Shown here: positions 7,964 through 16,268 of the stretch, one piece after another
Position numbering within the stretch: position 1 is the first letter of the stretch
Layout: each line of letters opens with the position of its first letter
Source of the DNA: Streptomyces ferrugineus
Lineage (GTDB): Bacteria > Actinomycetota > Actinomycetes > Streptomycetales > Streptomycetaceae
Length of the DNA: 64,000 nt
Assembly (NCBI RefSeq): GCF_015160855.1
Contig: NZ_CP063373.1
Location: forward strand, 1,488,001-1,552,000
Reading direction: 5' to 3'
The notes under the pieces: model-generated
Told to the model about the DNA's origin: nothing
The model's database searches: none
Seen by the model: the letters and a program-made list of their open reading frames with translations, nothing else
Program-made: the position numbers and the translations under genes

Positions 7964-8600
7964 GACGACGCTCCAGGGCTCGGATCAGGAGGGATGCCGG
8001 ATAGGCGATGACGATGAAGGCCACGCCCACGACGGTCAGGGCCTCCGTGGTGAATGTTTCGTTGCTGAAGGCCTGGGCCTCGCCGAGCATGTCGAAGGCG
8101 CCGATGGTCGCGATCATCGGGGAGTCCTTGAGCATGGCGACGACGTAGTTGCCCAGGGGTGGGACGACACGTCGGATCGCCTGCGGCAGGATCACCGCCC
8201 GCCAGGTGCGGCCCTTGGACAGGCTCAGCGCGGTGGCCGCCTCCCACTGGCCGATGGGCACGCCGCCGATGCCGGCGCGGTAGACCTCCGCGGTGTACGT
8301 GGAGTAATGCAGGCCGAGGCCGACGATGCCGGTGGTGAGCGGCGACATCGAGGGGCCGAAGTTCGGCACGACATAGAAGAGGAAGAAGAGCTGCACCAGT
8401 AGCGGCGTATTGCGGATGAACTCCGTGATCGCCGTCACGGGCCAGCGCACCCAGATCTGGGAGGACCGCTGTGCCAGGGCCCACACCAGGCCCAGCGCGA
8501 AGGCGATCAGCGTGCCGATGGCCAGGGCCTGCAGGGTGACCAGCACGCCGTCCCAGAAGCGCGGCATGAAGTCCTCGACGACTGCCCAGTCCCAGTTCAT
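7953..8600 (-). CDS. ehuD: ABC transporter permease, EhuD type
   Basis: 215 aa with about five hydrophobic helices and the HisM-type permease signature EVYRAGIGGVPIGQWEAATA. ATG 8600 overlaps the ehuC stop as ATGA, so translation is coupled. It forms the membrane channel with EhuC. The family's EAA loop contacts the EhuA ATPase. Confidence 0.9.
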   Translation of the reverse strand: MNWDWAVVEDFMPRFWDGVLVTLQALAIGTLIAFALGLVWALAQRSSQIWVRWPVTAITEFIRNTPLLVQLFFLFYVVPNFGPSMSPLTTGIVGLGLHYSTYTAEVYRAGIGGVPIGQWEAATALSLSKGRTWRAVILPQAIRRVVPPLGNYVVAMLKDSPMIATIGAFDMLGEAQAFSNETFTTEALTVVGVAFIVIAYPASLLIRALERRLVR

Positions 8601-9337
8601 CCCATACCTCCCGCGGACTGCGAACCAGCCTGCACGCTCTCACCGCGGGCGCTCAGCTTCCGCGTGATGAAGCCCGTCTCCTCCGGGGTCTGCCCGATCC
8701 CGGCCTTCGCCCTGCGCTCCACCAGCCGCATGCCGCGGGTGATGAGGAAGGCGAGGACGAAGTAGAGGACCAGCAGAAGCGAGTAAACCGGGGTCGTCTC
8801 GTTGGTACCGAGCCGGAGTAGGTTCCCGGCGAAGGTCATGTCCGCCACGGTGATGACGGAGACCAGCGCGGTGCCCTTCAGCAACTCGATCAGCAGGTTG
8901 TTGAAGGGCGGCACCATCTCGGGCCACGCCTGCGGCAGCTCGATGAGGCGCAGCCGCTGCCAGCGGGTGAAGTTGAGCGCGATACCGGCCTCCCGCTGCG
9001 CCGGGGCGACGGCGGCCAGCGAGCCGCGGACGATCTCCGAGCCGTACGCGCCGTAGGTGAGGCCAAGCGCACTGACGCCCGCCCACATGGGGACCAGCTG
9101 CCAGCCGAAGAGCGGCAGTGCGAAGAACATCCAGAACATCAGCACCAGCGCCGACATACCGCGGAAGATCTCGAAATAGATGCCGGCGACGAAGCGGACG
9201 ATCCAGAACCGGGAGGTGCGGGCGAGGCCGATGCCGAAGGCGATGGCCGCCCCGAGGGCCGCAGCGTACACCGTGACCTGGATGGTGACCCAGATGCCCG
9301 GAAGGAACCAGGTGGTGAAGAATTCGGAACTCATCAT
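8597..9337 (-). CDS. ehuC: ABC transporter permease, EhuC type
   Basis: 246 aa from ATG 9337 (a second ATG at 9334 gives one residue less). GGAG lies ~11 nt upstream. It has the polar-amino-acid permease layout of about five helices (WVTIQVTVYAAALGAAIAF ...) with the cytoplasmic loop EIVRGSLAAVAPAQREAGIA. It overlaps the ehuB stop by 4 nt (ATGA). It pairs with EhuD in the importer. Confidence 0.9.
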   Translation of the reverse strand: MMSSEFFTTWFLPGIWVTIQVTVYAAALGAAIAFGIGLARTSRFWIVRFVAGIYFEIFRGMSALVLMFWMFFALPLFGWQLVPMWAGVSALGLTYGAYGSEIVRGSLAAVAPAQREAGIALNFTRWQRLRLIELPQAWPEMVPPFNNLLIELLKGTALVSVITVADMTFAGNLLRLGTNETTPVYSLLLVLYFVLAFLITRGMRLVERRAKAGIGQTPEETGFITRKLSARGESVQAGSQSAGGMG

Positions 9338-10263
9338 CCGGCACACAGCTCCTTCGCCGTCAGATCGGTCATCTCGGCCCGACCGAAGCCGAAAGGCTCG
9401 ACGATCTTCAGAAGCTCCTTGTAATTGTCTTCCTTGAGCTTCAGCAACTCCTTGTTGAACGCGTCGCGGAAGTTCTTCTCGGACTGCCGGAAGGCGAATC
9501 CGCCCGCGCCGTAGGCGGGCTTGCCGTCCACCATCGGCTGGAAGGCCTCGGTCGCCGAGGCGCGGGAGGCGCCCTTCACCGCCGTCTTCACCGTGATGTT
9601 GGTGCCCGCGAAGGCGTCGACACGGCCCTGGGACACCGCGTCGAGACCGGCCACCTGGTCCGGGAGGACCAGGATGTCCGTGATGCCCGCGGCCTTGGCA
9701 TAGTCGATCTCGGCGTACGCCTTGCCGGAGGCGAGCCTGAGACCCTTCTTCTTGATGTCCTCGTACGTCTTGATCCCGTGCGGATTGCCCTTCTTGACGA
9801 TGAAGGCGTCCAGCATCAGATAGTCCGGGTCGGAGAAAAGGACCTGTTCGCACCGGGTGGGGTTGATGTACATACCGGCCGACACCACGTCGAACTGCTG
9901 CGCCTTCAACCCGGGAATGAGCGCGCCGAAGTCCACCGGCACTGGCTTGACCTCGTCGATGCCGAGCCTCTTGAAGATCACCTCGGCGATCGCGGGAGCC
10001 TCACCGGTGGCCTTCCCGTCGTCTCCGACGTATCCGAACGGTGGCTCGCTCGCGATGCCGATTTTCGCCACGCCCCGGTCTCGGAGCGTGTCCAGCAGGC
10101 TGCCTCCCAGCACCTTCCCTTCCTCGGGGACACGGCTGCAACCAGCCACCCCGAGAGCCCCAGCAGCACCCAACGACGCCGCTCCTGCGAGCAGTGAGCG
10201 GCGGCTGAGTCCTCTGTGGTATCCGTTATCGGTTCCTGATCGGTTTGCGTGTGGTCGAGCCAT
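9334..10263 (-). CDS. ehuB: Ectoine/hydroxyectoine-type solute-binding lipoprotein EhuB
   Basis: 309 aa, first gene of the importer operon. The N-terminus has a twin-arginine-like signal and lipobox (LSRRSLLAGAASLG, then VAGC), so it is probably lipid-anchored outside the membrane. The body is a periplasmic-binding-protein-3 fold. IGIASEPPFGYV, GEAPAIAEVIFKRLGID, FGALIPGLKAQQFDVVSAGM and INPTRCEQVLFSDP are closely reminiscent of EhuB proteins, which bind ectoine and hydroxyectoine. The gene is divergent from the DUF3830 gene, with ~130 bp between them that must hold both promoters. Specificity is unproven; related compatible solutes or amino acids are possible. Confidence 0.82.
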   Translation of the reverse strand: MARPHANRSGTDNGYHRGLSRRSLLAGAASLGAAGALGVAGCSRVPEEGKVLGGSLLDTLRDRGVAKIGIASEPPFGYVGDDGKATGEAPAIAEVIFKRLGIDEVKPVPVDFGALIPGLKAQQFDVVSAGMYINPTRCEQVLFSDPDYLMLDAFIVKKGNPHGIKTYEDIKKKGLRLASGKAYAEIDYAKAAGITDILVLPDQVAGLDAVSQGRVDAFAGTNITVKTAVKGASRASATEAFQPMVDGKPAYGAGGFAFRQSEKNFRDAFNKELLKLKEDNYKELLKIVEPFGFGRAEMTDLTAKELCAG

Positions 10264-10395
10264 GGGCGCGCGACTACCCGAAGAACGTACAAGGTATGCG
10301 GATCAATTCGCGCCCTTGCCTCAATCGTGCTATTTCCGTTGTGCTGGCCGGTGCATGGGGGCGGGCGGTCTTGACCGCACGGGGACGATGGGGTC

Positions 10396-10890
10396 ATGAC
10401 GGATCGCTTCATCGAAGTCTCCCTCACCAAGCGGGGAGTCCAGTGCACTGCGAGACTGCTTGACGACCGGGCGCCGCTGACCTGCGCGGCGGTGTGGGAC
10501 GCCCTGCCGCTGGGAGGCGAGGTCTACCACGCGAAGTATGCGCGCAACGAGATCTACGCCCTTTTCCCGCCTTTCGCGGCGCAGGAGCCACCTCTGGAGA
10601 ATCCCACCATCACCCCCATTCCTGGCGACCTGTGCTATTTCTCCTTCGCGGGCACGGAGCTGGGAACCAGGGCGTACGGCTATGACACCGACCTGAGGCC
10701 CGGCACCACGGTCGTCGACCTCGCCCTCTTCTACGAACGCAACAACCTGCTGCTGAACGGGGATGTGGGCTGGGTTCCGGGGATCGTCTGGGGCCAGGTG
10801 ATCGAGGGCCTCGACACGATGGCCGAGGCCTGTAACGACCTCTGGCGGTCGGGGGCAATGGGGGAGACGCTGAGCTTCCGGAGGACCTGA
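10396..10890 (+). CDS. DUF3830 family protein
   Basis: 164 aa with the cyclophilin-like pattern of DUF3830: RGVQCTARLLDDRAPLTCAA, then WDALPLGGEVYHAKYARNEIY, GDLCYFSF and FYERNNLLL. Function is unknown. Genes of this family are often placed beside racemase, amidase and dehydrogenase genes of small-molecule catabolism, which matches the genes now at 18.5-22.8 kb. It is divergent from ehuB and followed by a strong terminator. Confidence 0.8.
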   Translation: MTDRFIEVSLTKRGVQCTARLLDDRAPLTCAAVWDALPLGGEVYHAKYARNEIYALFPPFAAQEPPLENPTITPIPGDLCYFSFAGTELGTRAYGYDTDLRPGTTVVDLALFYERNNLLLNGDVGWVPGIVWGQVIEGLDTMAEACNDLWRSGAMGETLSFRRT

Positions 10891-10906
10891 GGTCGTCCCG
10901 CTCACA

Positions 10907-10945
10907 GCGCCCCGCCCAGTCCGGTTCCGGCCGTCGGCGGGGCGC
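10907..10945 (+). terminator. Bidirectional hairpin after the DUF3830 gene
   Basis: GCGCCCCGCC pairs perfectly with GGCGGGGCGC around a 19-nt loop. It lies between the convergent DUF3830 gene and the cyclo-ligase-like gene and marks the left edge of the accessory block. Confidence 0.7.
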
Positions 10946-10967
10946 GCTTCTGCGTGCTCCGAGGGCT

Positions 10968-11714
10968 TCAGCGCCCGTTCGCCGGAGCCCGGGCGGCCAG
11001 TACCGGGATGGCAGCGATCTTCGCGGCGTCCAAGTGTTCCCACACCAGTCCAGCCGGGCGGTGGGGCGCTGGGCACGAGATCACTTCGTCGGGCGTGACG
11101 ATCAGGTCTACGCCGAAGTCGTGATCGGTCGCCGGGAGCTCCTCGTCCAGCACTTGAAGCGAGTGAACCGTCGAGACGACCACCGTCCGGTTGCTGATCA
11201 GTCCGGCCTCCATCAGGAACGCGAACTCCAGGTCCGAATACCCGGCACCCTTGCCGATGCGCACGCCGGCCCGGTTCACGGCGACACTGCCGACGACCAC
11301 CATGTCGACTGGCTGGAGATCAGCCACATCGATCCGCGGAGCCACGGTCGCCGCAACTTTGCTGGAGGCCGCTTCCTGCGGAGGGACGGGGAGCGCGGCG
11401 GGATCGAGGAGGTAGAAGGGGTGCGGGTCGGCGAGCTTCGGCACCGCCATGAAGACGGTCTTCCCCTCGGTGAGCGCGCGAGCCCGGACCGGCAGCTGTG
11501 CCTTGTCCGGCACGGCCTTGACGACGCGGGCGTCGCGCCAGGCTGGCAGTTCGGCCAGTCGATGTGCGGCGGCTTCGGATCCCTTGAAGTTTGGGATACG
11601 GCCGTGCGCCGTCGCGTCCAGGACGGCGTCCTCCGCGTCGAGCAGATCCCAGACGCGCTCGCGTACTCGTTGCTTGTCCTGGTCTAGATGTGTGCGCACG
11701 TCGGGCTCCTTCAT
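10968..11714 (-). CDS. 5-formyltetrahydrofolate cyclo-ligase-like protein
   Basis: 248 aa. The C-terminal half carries the cyclo-ligase pattern VDMVVVGSVAVNRAGVRIGKGAGYSDLEF (positions ~135-165), corresponding to the family's GxGxGYYD ATP/phosphate loop, then TVHSLQVLDEELPATDHDFGVD. Classical enzymes convert 5-formyl-THF to methenyl-THF with ATP. This longer divergent branch is common in actinobacteria, and its substrate is uncertain. The start lies 10 bp after the stop of the XRE/TPR regulator, so the two form an operon. Confidence 0.75.
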   Translation of the reverse strand: MKEPDVRTHLDQDKQRVRERVWDLLDAEDAVLDATAHGRIPNFKGSEAAAHRLAELPAWRDARVVKAVPDKAQLPVRARALTEGKTVFMAVPKLADPHPFYLLDPAALPVPPQEAASSKVAATVAPRIDVADLQPVDMVVVGSVAVNRAGVRIGKGAGYSDLEFAFLMEAGLISNRTVVVSTVHSLQVLDEELPATDHDFGVDLIVTPDEVISCPAPHRPAGLVWEHLDAAKIAAIPVLAARAPANGR

Positions 11715-11724
11715 GCCGTGGTCG

Positions 11725-12891
11725 TCACGTCGCTTCCATCAACGCCATCAGCCGGTCCTGCGCGTCCTGCACCGCAGGCTCGTTGCGCCATGGCCGCATC
11801 TCTCGGGCGGCTCGGAAGACGATGTTCATCCCACCGCCTCCGCGCGTGCCATGCAGTTCGCTTACAGCGTCGTTGAACGCGGCGAGTGCGGCGTCCAGAT
11901 CCCCGTCGCGAAGTCGAGCCAGCGTGAGGTTGCCGAGGACGATCGCCCGGGACTTGCGCCTGTCGTACAGCTCGGCTGCGGTCTGGGCGAGGAACTGCTC
12001 GGCTTTGCGGTAGTCGCCGAGCGATAGGTAGCACGATCCGGCCAAGCGGCCAAAGTGCGTGGGTGAGAAGAGCTCGTGGGCCACGTCCGCACCGTGTGCC
12101 TGGCCCAAGTGCCTCTCGGCGCCCTTCAGGGTACGTTCGCACTCGCTTCCCTCACCCAGATAGGCATACGCCTCCGCGGCGTGCAGCATGGCCAGCCCCG
12201 TAAGGACGTGGCTGGTGTGTCGGGCCGTACGGGCTGCCCGGAGCGCCAACTCCAGACCCTCCCGATAGTCACTGGCCCCGTACAGGGCCACGTAGCAGGT
12301 CCGTAAGAGGGCGTGCCCTTCCGCGTTCGGATCGCCGAGATGGCGAGCCACGTCCACGCTCTGCGCGTAGTACGAACGGGCCGTCGAATGGTCCTTCCGC
12401 TGCGAGGCATCCCAGACGAGTTGCCCCATGAAGGTCGCCGCATCCGCTTGGAGGATTCGCATCTCGCGCTGAACCCGCCCGGGCGGGGCCTCTCCGGCAA
12501 GGGAGGCAACCGTGCTCGCGTGCTCGCCGGCACGGGCCAGCAGCGTGGCGGAGGGTACGCGGTCGTAGCGCTCGCCCAGAGAGTTCATGCCGTCCCGGAG
12601 TTCAGCCACGGTTGAGAGATCCACACGAGACGGATAGCGCATGGCGTACGCCATGCGCTCCGCAAGAGGTTGCTCGTCGGTGGACGAGACCGCAAGGAGA
12701 GCGCTCAACTCCTCGTTGCTGACCTGGAGAACCTCCGCCAGCCGCGGCCGAATCCAGGGTTGGGGCGCCACTTTCCCCGACTCCCAGCGCGTGACGGTGG
12801 ACCGCTCAACCCGCAGCGCTTCGGCGAGGCCCTCCTGCGTGAGGCCCACCGCCCGACGGCGGCGCACCAAGCCATGCCGTTTCAAAGCCAT
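11725..12891 (-). CDS. XRE-family regulator with TPR-like helical domain
   Basis: 388 aa. Residues ~8-55 form a lambda-type HTH (RRRRAVGLTQEGLAEALRVE, then RSTVTRWESGK). The remainder is a helical TPR-like array (ARSYYAQSVDVARHLGD, then YLGEGSECERTLKGAERHLG). Such proteins are abundant in Streptomyces and often control adjacent small-molecule or RiPP genes. It is divergent from the RsbW-like ATPase gene at 13086 and may control the genes on both sides of this intergenic region; that is inference. Confidence 0.85.
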   Translation of the reverse strand: MALKRHGLVRRRRAVGLTQEGLAEALRVERSTVTRWESGKVAPQPWIRPRLAEVLQVSNEELSALLAVSSTDEQPLAERMAYAMRYPSRVDLSTVAELRDGMNSLGERYDRVPSATLLARAGEHASTVASLAGEAPPGRVQREMRILQADAATFMGQLVWDASQRKDHSTARSYYAQSVDVARHLGDPNAEGHALLRTCYVALYGASDYREGLELALRAARTARHTSHVLTGLAMLHAAEAYAYLGEGSECERTLKGAERHLGQAHGADVAHELFSPTHFGRLAGSCYLSLGDYRKAEQFLAQTAAELYDRRKSRAIVLGNLTLARLRDGDLDAALAAFNDAVSELHGTRGGGGMNIVFRAAREMRPWRNEPAVQDAQDRLMALMEAT

Positions 12892-13085
12892 GGAGCAATC
12901 TCCCCGCCTAGTTCTTCGTGACTCGTGAGGGCGAAACTTCCCTGGTCATGCCTGGTGATGCGTCATGAATGCCTCATCCGTGCGCCAATTCTGCTCTGGT
13001 TCGCAGCGGCTGGGAGCGGTTCCGTGGAGCTCCACCGAACGGGTTAGGCACCCCACGCGCCACCGCATCCGGGACGGAGAACGTC

Positions 13086-13526
13086 ATGGCACCACCCACA
13101 CACAGGCCCCGGCAACAAGCGCCACTGCAAAGGGCGTTCGGACATGACACGTCGTCCGTGAGCGAGGCACGGAAGTTCGCCGAGCAAACCCTTGATGACT
13201 GGGGCATCACCGACCGTGTCGACGATGTCCGGCTCTGTGTATCGGAGTTGGCCACCAACGCCCTGCTTCACGGCACTCCCGGCAGCGGCGGCATCCTCGT
13301 TCGGATCAGAACCGGCGACCATCTAGTGCGCGTCGAAGTGCGCGACAACAGCTCCGCACTGCCCAAGCAGCGCTTCCCGGACGACGAGAGCCCCACCGGG
13401 CGCGGGCTTCTGCTCGTGGCCGCATGCGCCGACGGCTGGGGCGTCGACAGATACGCGGAGCACAAGGTCGTGTGGGCCGATTTCAAGATCGATACAACCG
13501 AAGCGATGAAGGTGATCTCGTGCTGA
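13086..13526 (+). CDS. RsbW-like ATP-binding protein (HATPase_c anti-sigma type)
   Basis: 146 aa from ATG 13086 with GGAG ~6 nt upstream. The GHKL ATPase boxes are visible: N box VSELATNALLHG, G1 VRVEVRDNSSALP and G2 PTGRGLLLVAACADGWGV. Streptomyces has many such single-domain kinases, most without an adjacent sigma factor. They bind ATP and are presumed to phosphorylate or sequester partners. It begins a run of rightward genes, and the next gene overlaps its stop by 7 bp. Confidence 0.85.
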   Translation: MAPPTHRPRQQAPLQRAFGHDTSSVSEARKFAEQTLDDWGITDRVDDVRLCVSELATNALLHGTPGSGGILVRIRTGDHLVRVEVRDNSSALPKQRFPDDESPTGRGLLLVAACADGWGVDRYAEHKVVWADFKIDTTEAMKVISC

Positions 13527-14047
13527 CGCCCTCCCGCCCGAGCGGCCTCTGGGTACCCGAGGCGTCGAGGGCCGACATCAAGGCCCCACTGACCATCCGT
13601 ACCTGGATCGGCGCCGACCCACGCGGCCAAGGGATCGGCTTTGTCCTCCTGGCTCATCCGCCTATGACCTCCCACGATGCTGCCTGCGCGGACATCCACC
13701 GGCGAATGAGAGCTCTGGCCTTCGCCGCCGGACTCCGCACTCCCGACCAATCCGTCGCCGACCTGGGCACATGCCTCACAGCCCAGGACGGTGCCGTATG
13801 TCTTCGGCTCGTACGCATCAACAAGTGGCTCTCACTCCCCACGCACGAGCACTGGAGACGGCTGCTCCTCATGCGCCCTGAAGCCGCGCTCGTCATTGGC
13901 CTGGCCCCGCTCGATGTGCACGCTGCCGGAGAGGAAGCCGACCGCTATCTCGACGGCTGCCTGCATGACGGCGAACTCATGGTCGGCCGTGTGCACGCCG
14001 AACGCGTGACGGGAGATGCCACGGCCGGACAGACGCTCACGACCTGA
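13520..14047 (+). CDS. Hypothetical protein coupled to the RsbW-like gene
   Basis: 175 aa from GTG 13520 (GAAGGTGA upstream), overlapping the preceding stop. I do not recognise the family. The sequence is mixed alpha/beta (TIRTWIGADPRGQGIGFVLL, RRLLLMRPEAALVIGLAPLD, DGCLHDGELMVGRV) without membrane segments or an evident active site. The overlap suggests co-translation with the ATPase. Codon use supports a real gene. Confidence 0.65.
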   Translation: MLTPSRPSGLWVPEASRADIKAPLTIRTWIGADPRGQGIGFVLLAHPPMTSHDAACADIHRRMRALAFAAGLRTPDQSVADLGTCLTAQDGAVCLRLVRINKWLSLPTHEHWRRLLLMRPEAALVIGLAPLDVHAAGEEADRYLDGCLHDGELMVGRVHAERVTGDATAGQTLTT

Positions 14048-14342
14048 TGCGCGACCTCATCGACTGCCTCGGCATCTGGTCAGGGCCCGGGCTCCGTCGG
14101 ACTCGGCGCAAGGCCCGCCGCTGGATCGGCACCCGTCGGAAAGCGGCCCCTCCACCGATGCCCCAGCGGATCCTTCCCGCGCCCGCCCTCTACGTGCGTC
14201 GCCCACTGCCGGCACACGCGCAGGAGCAGATGCGCCCGATCGACGGGCACTCAGTCGCCCCTCGCACGGCCGCTCACGAGCGACGCGTCCAGGACACCAC
14301 CCCGAGCTTCTCACGGGCCCAGGAGGCTGCGCCGCCCACTGT
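14047..14342 (+). other. Coding-like stretch, possible 5' part of a frameshifted gene or separate small CDS
   Basis: ATG 14047 overlaps the preceding stop and opens a basic N-terminus (MRDLIDCLGIWSGPGLRR, then RKARRWIGTRRK) with GC-rich third positions for about 100 codons. The same frame then runs on through sequence whose codon bias belongs to another frame, so the true end is unclear. It could be a short protein of the kind often encoded after RsbW-like genes, or the front of the next gene separated by a frameshift near 14340. Confidence 0.35.
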
Positions 14343-14801
14343 GTGGCGGAGGAGCGCGATGACGGCAATCCCTCAGATGAGAGTGCAGGAGCGATCACGA
14401 GTCTCGCCCAAAGGCTGGTCAGATGCGGCCTCTGCGGGTGCTTTGTACGGTGCTCCACCGTTCGCTCCGAACCGTGTCTGTGGCGTGACGAAGCGGAGTG
14501 TGAGCGTACAGCGGTGCGCCGGATCTGCGTCGACGCCGCCGCCTGCTTCTCTCGCACCGTCGAACCGGACACCTGGGTCCGCCTCGGGGTCATCGTGCCG
14601 GTGGGGCGGGAGCCCGAGGCAGATGCGGCGCTGGCCCGGTGTCAGTTGTGCGACATCGCCGCACGGGTCGCCGACCTCGACATCACCCGTTACCTGGACG
14701 ACGGCGGTGTCTGGTTCGAGTCGATCACATGCAGCGACGAGGACGCCTGCTTCGCCCGCCAGACCATCTACCGGCGCATCCCGCCACAGCCCCCGCGATG
14801 A
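14343..14801 (+). CDS. Cysteine-rich hypothetical protein
   Basis: 152 aa if GTG 14343 is used; the start is uncertain because no good ribosome site is seen. Codon bias clearly favours this frame from ~14400 to the stop. The N-terminal part contains a cysteine cluster (CGLCGCFVRCSTVRSEPC, then AECERTAVRRICVDAAACF), and later cysteines occur in CQLCD and in SDEDACF. The pattern suggests metal binding or a redox role. I do not recognise a family. Confidence 0.5.
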   Translation: MAEERDDGNPSDESAGAITSLAQRLVRCGLCGCFVRCSTVRSEPCLWRDEAECERTAVRRICVDAAACFSRTVEPDTWVRLGVIVPVGREPEADAALARCQLCDIAARVADLDITRYLDDGGVWFESITCSDEDACFARQTIYRRIPPQPPR

Positions 14802-14974
14802 CTCCCGCTCCGGGCGGCCGACAGCTTCCGCCACCTGGAGCGGGGCCCCACCCCGGCACCGCCGAGGACGCCGGTCTGGCGGCGCCGGCGCACCACCGAT
14901 GCGCTCCCGTCGGGCGTCTCAACCGAGCGCATCCCTACCGCAACCCTTCTACACAACAGAAAGAGGCAAGTTCG

Positions 14975-15271
14975 ATGGCAACACCGATCAACGGCACCAG
15001 CGCGGCCCTGGAGCTGGATCTTCTGCTGCACTCACCGGACGGCGAGTCTCGCGGACTGTTCATGAGGGTCGGCGATGTCTTCCCACTCAACCCCATCCGG
15101 CACATCCTGGCCAGCAGCGACGAGCAGGCGAGCGAGGTCCGGCCGTGGGGATTGCGGTTCCTGACCATCCCGCGGCCGACCGCCGGCGCACACGAGGGCG
15201 GCTCGAAGACGACCAGCGAGGGCTCACCGGACGGCAGCGGTCCGCAGCAGGAAGAGATGCAGGACGACTGA
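14975..15271 (+). CDS. Graspetide (ATP-grasp RiPP) precursor peptide
   Basis: 98 aa with AAGAGG ~8 nt upstream of ATG 14975. Residues 56-63 are RPWGLRFL, the conserved leader motif of actinobacterial ATP-grasp target peptides. The hydrophilic C-terminus (~71-98) is rich in Ser/Thr (77, 79, 80, 81, 84, 88) and Asp/Glu (82, 86, 93, 94, 97, 98), as expected of an omega-ester core, and holds an Asp86-Gly87 step suited to aspartimide formation. The N-terminus is unusually long and contains a second SPDG (20-23) identical to SPDG at 84-87. The ATP-grasp gene starts 13 bp downstream. The product is predicted, not known. Confidence 0.85.
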   Translation: MATPINGTSAALELDLLLHSPDGESRGLFMRVGDVFPLNPIRHILASSDEQASEVRPWGLRFLTIPRPTAGAHEGGSKTTSEGSPDGSGPQQEEMQDD

Positions 15272-15284
15272 CGAGGGGGCTGTT

Positions 15285-16268
15285 ATGACACGAACCGTCT
15301 TGGTCCTCACCGACGAGGAAGACCGCACCGCCAGCCGCGTCACTGCCGAACTCGCCCTGCGCGGCGTGCCCGTGGCGCGCGTTGACGCGACGAACTTCCC
15401 CACCAAGATCAGTATGTCTGCGGAGATCGGGACCGGCGGTGCCTGGTCGGGGAGGCTGAACGACACAGAGACCGGCCGCGAGATTGTTGCCCTGGCGCAC
15501 GTGGGCAGCGTCTACTACCGGAGGCCGACCCAGTTCACACTGCCTGAAGGCATGTCCCGGCCCGAACAGCTCTTCGCGTACGGCGAAGCCCGGCGCGGCT
15601 TCGGCGGCGTCATGCAGGCGCTCAGCAGCGCCCGCTGGGTCAACGATCCGGTCGCCGCCGCCCGCACCGAGTACAAGCCGAACCAACTTGCAGCTGCGGC
15701 AGATGTGGGACTCACCACCCCGCGAACGCTCATCACGAACGAGCCCGAGCGCGCGCACCACTGGGCCAAGGAACTCGGCCGCCCGATCGTCTACAAGCCG
15801 CTCGCCGGGATCTGGCACGCCGACGAGGGGCAGATCCGCATCATCTACACCTCGCCCGTCACCAACCCCGACGACCTGCTCGACCCCGCCCTGGGGCACA
15901 CAGCGCACCTCTTCCAGGAGCAGATCGACAAGGACCACGAGGCGCGCGCCGTGGTGGTCGGCGACCGCGTCTTCACGGTCGCCATCGACGCGGCATCTGA
16001 CGCCGCCCGTACCGACTGGCGCTCGGACTATGACGCGCTGAGCTACCGAGTCATCGAACTGCCCGAGGAGGTCTCGTCGCGACTCGTCGAACTCCACCGG
16101 CGGCTGGGCCTAGTCTTCGGGGCAGTAGACCTTATCCGCGACACCTCCGGCCGCTGGCTGTTCCTGGAAACGAACCAGAGCGGTGAGTGGGGGTGGCTCG
16201 CGGCCGGGACCGGCATCGGCGTCGCGGATGCCCTCGCGGACCTCCTCAGCGAGGGGAACAGCCCATGA
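15285..16268 (+). CDS. ATP-grasp graspetide ligase (TgmB-like)
   Basis: 327 aa with GAGGGG before ATG 15285. The order of motifs fits RiPP-maturing ATP-grasp ligases: an N-terminal pre-ATP-grasp region (TVLVLTDEEDRTASRVTAEL), KPLAGIWHADEGQIRIIYTS, LFQEQIDKDHEARAVVVGD and the metal-binding FLETNQSGEWGWL near residue 300. These enzymes phosphorylate Asp/Glu side chains of the precursor and form ester bonds with Ser/Thr. The gene lies between precursor and methyltransferase genes and overlaps the latter as ATGA, so the three are one operon. Confidence 0.9.
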   Translation: MTRTVLVLTDEEDRTASRVTAELALRGVPVARVDATNFPTKISMSAEIGTGGAWSGRLNDTETGREIVALAHVGSVYYRRPTQFTLPEGMSRPEQLFAYGEARRGFGGVMQALSSARWVNDPVAAARTEYKPNQLAAAADVGLTTPRTLITNEPERAHHWAKELGRPIVYKPLAGIWHADEGQIRIIYTSPVTNPDDLLDPALGHTAHLFQEQIDKDHEARAVVVGDRVFTVAIDAASDAARTDWRSDYDALSYRVIELPEEVSSRLVELHRRLGLVFGAVDLIRDTSGRWLFLETNQSGEWGWLAAGTGIGVADALADLLSEGNSP

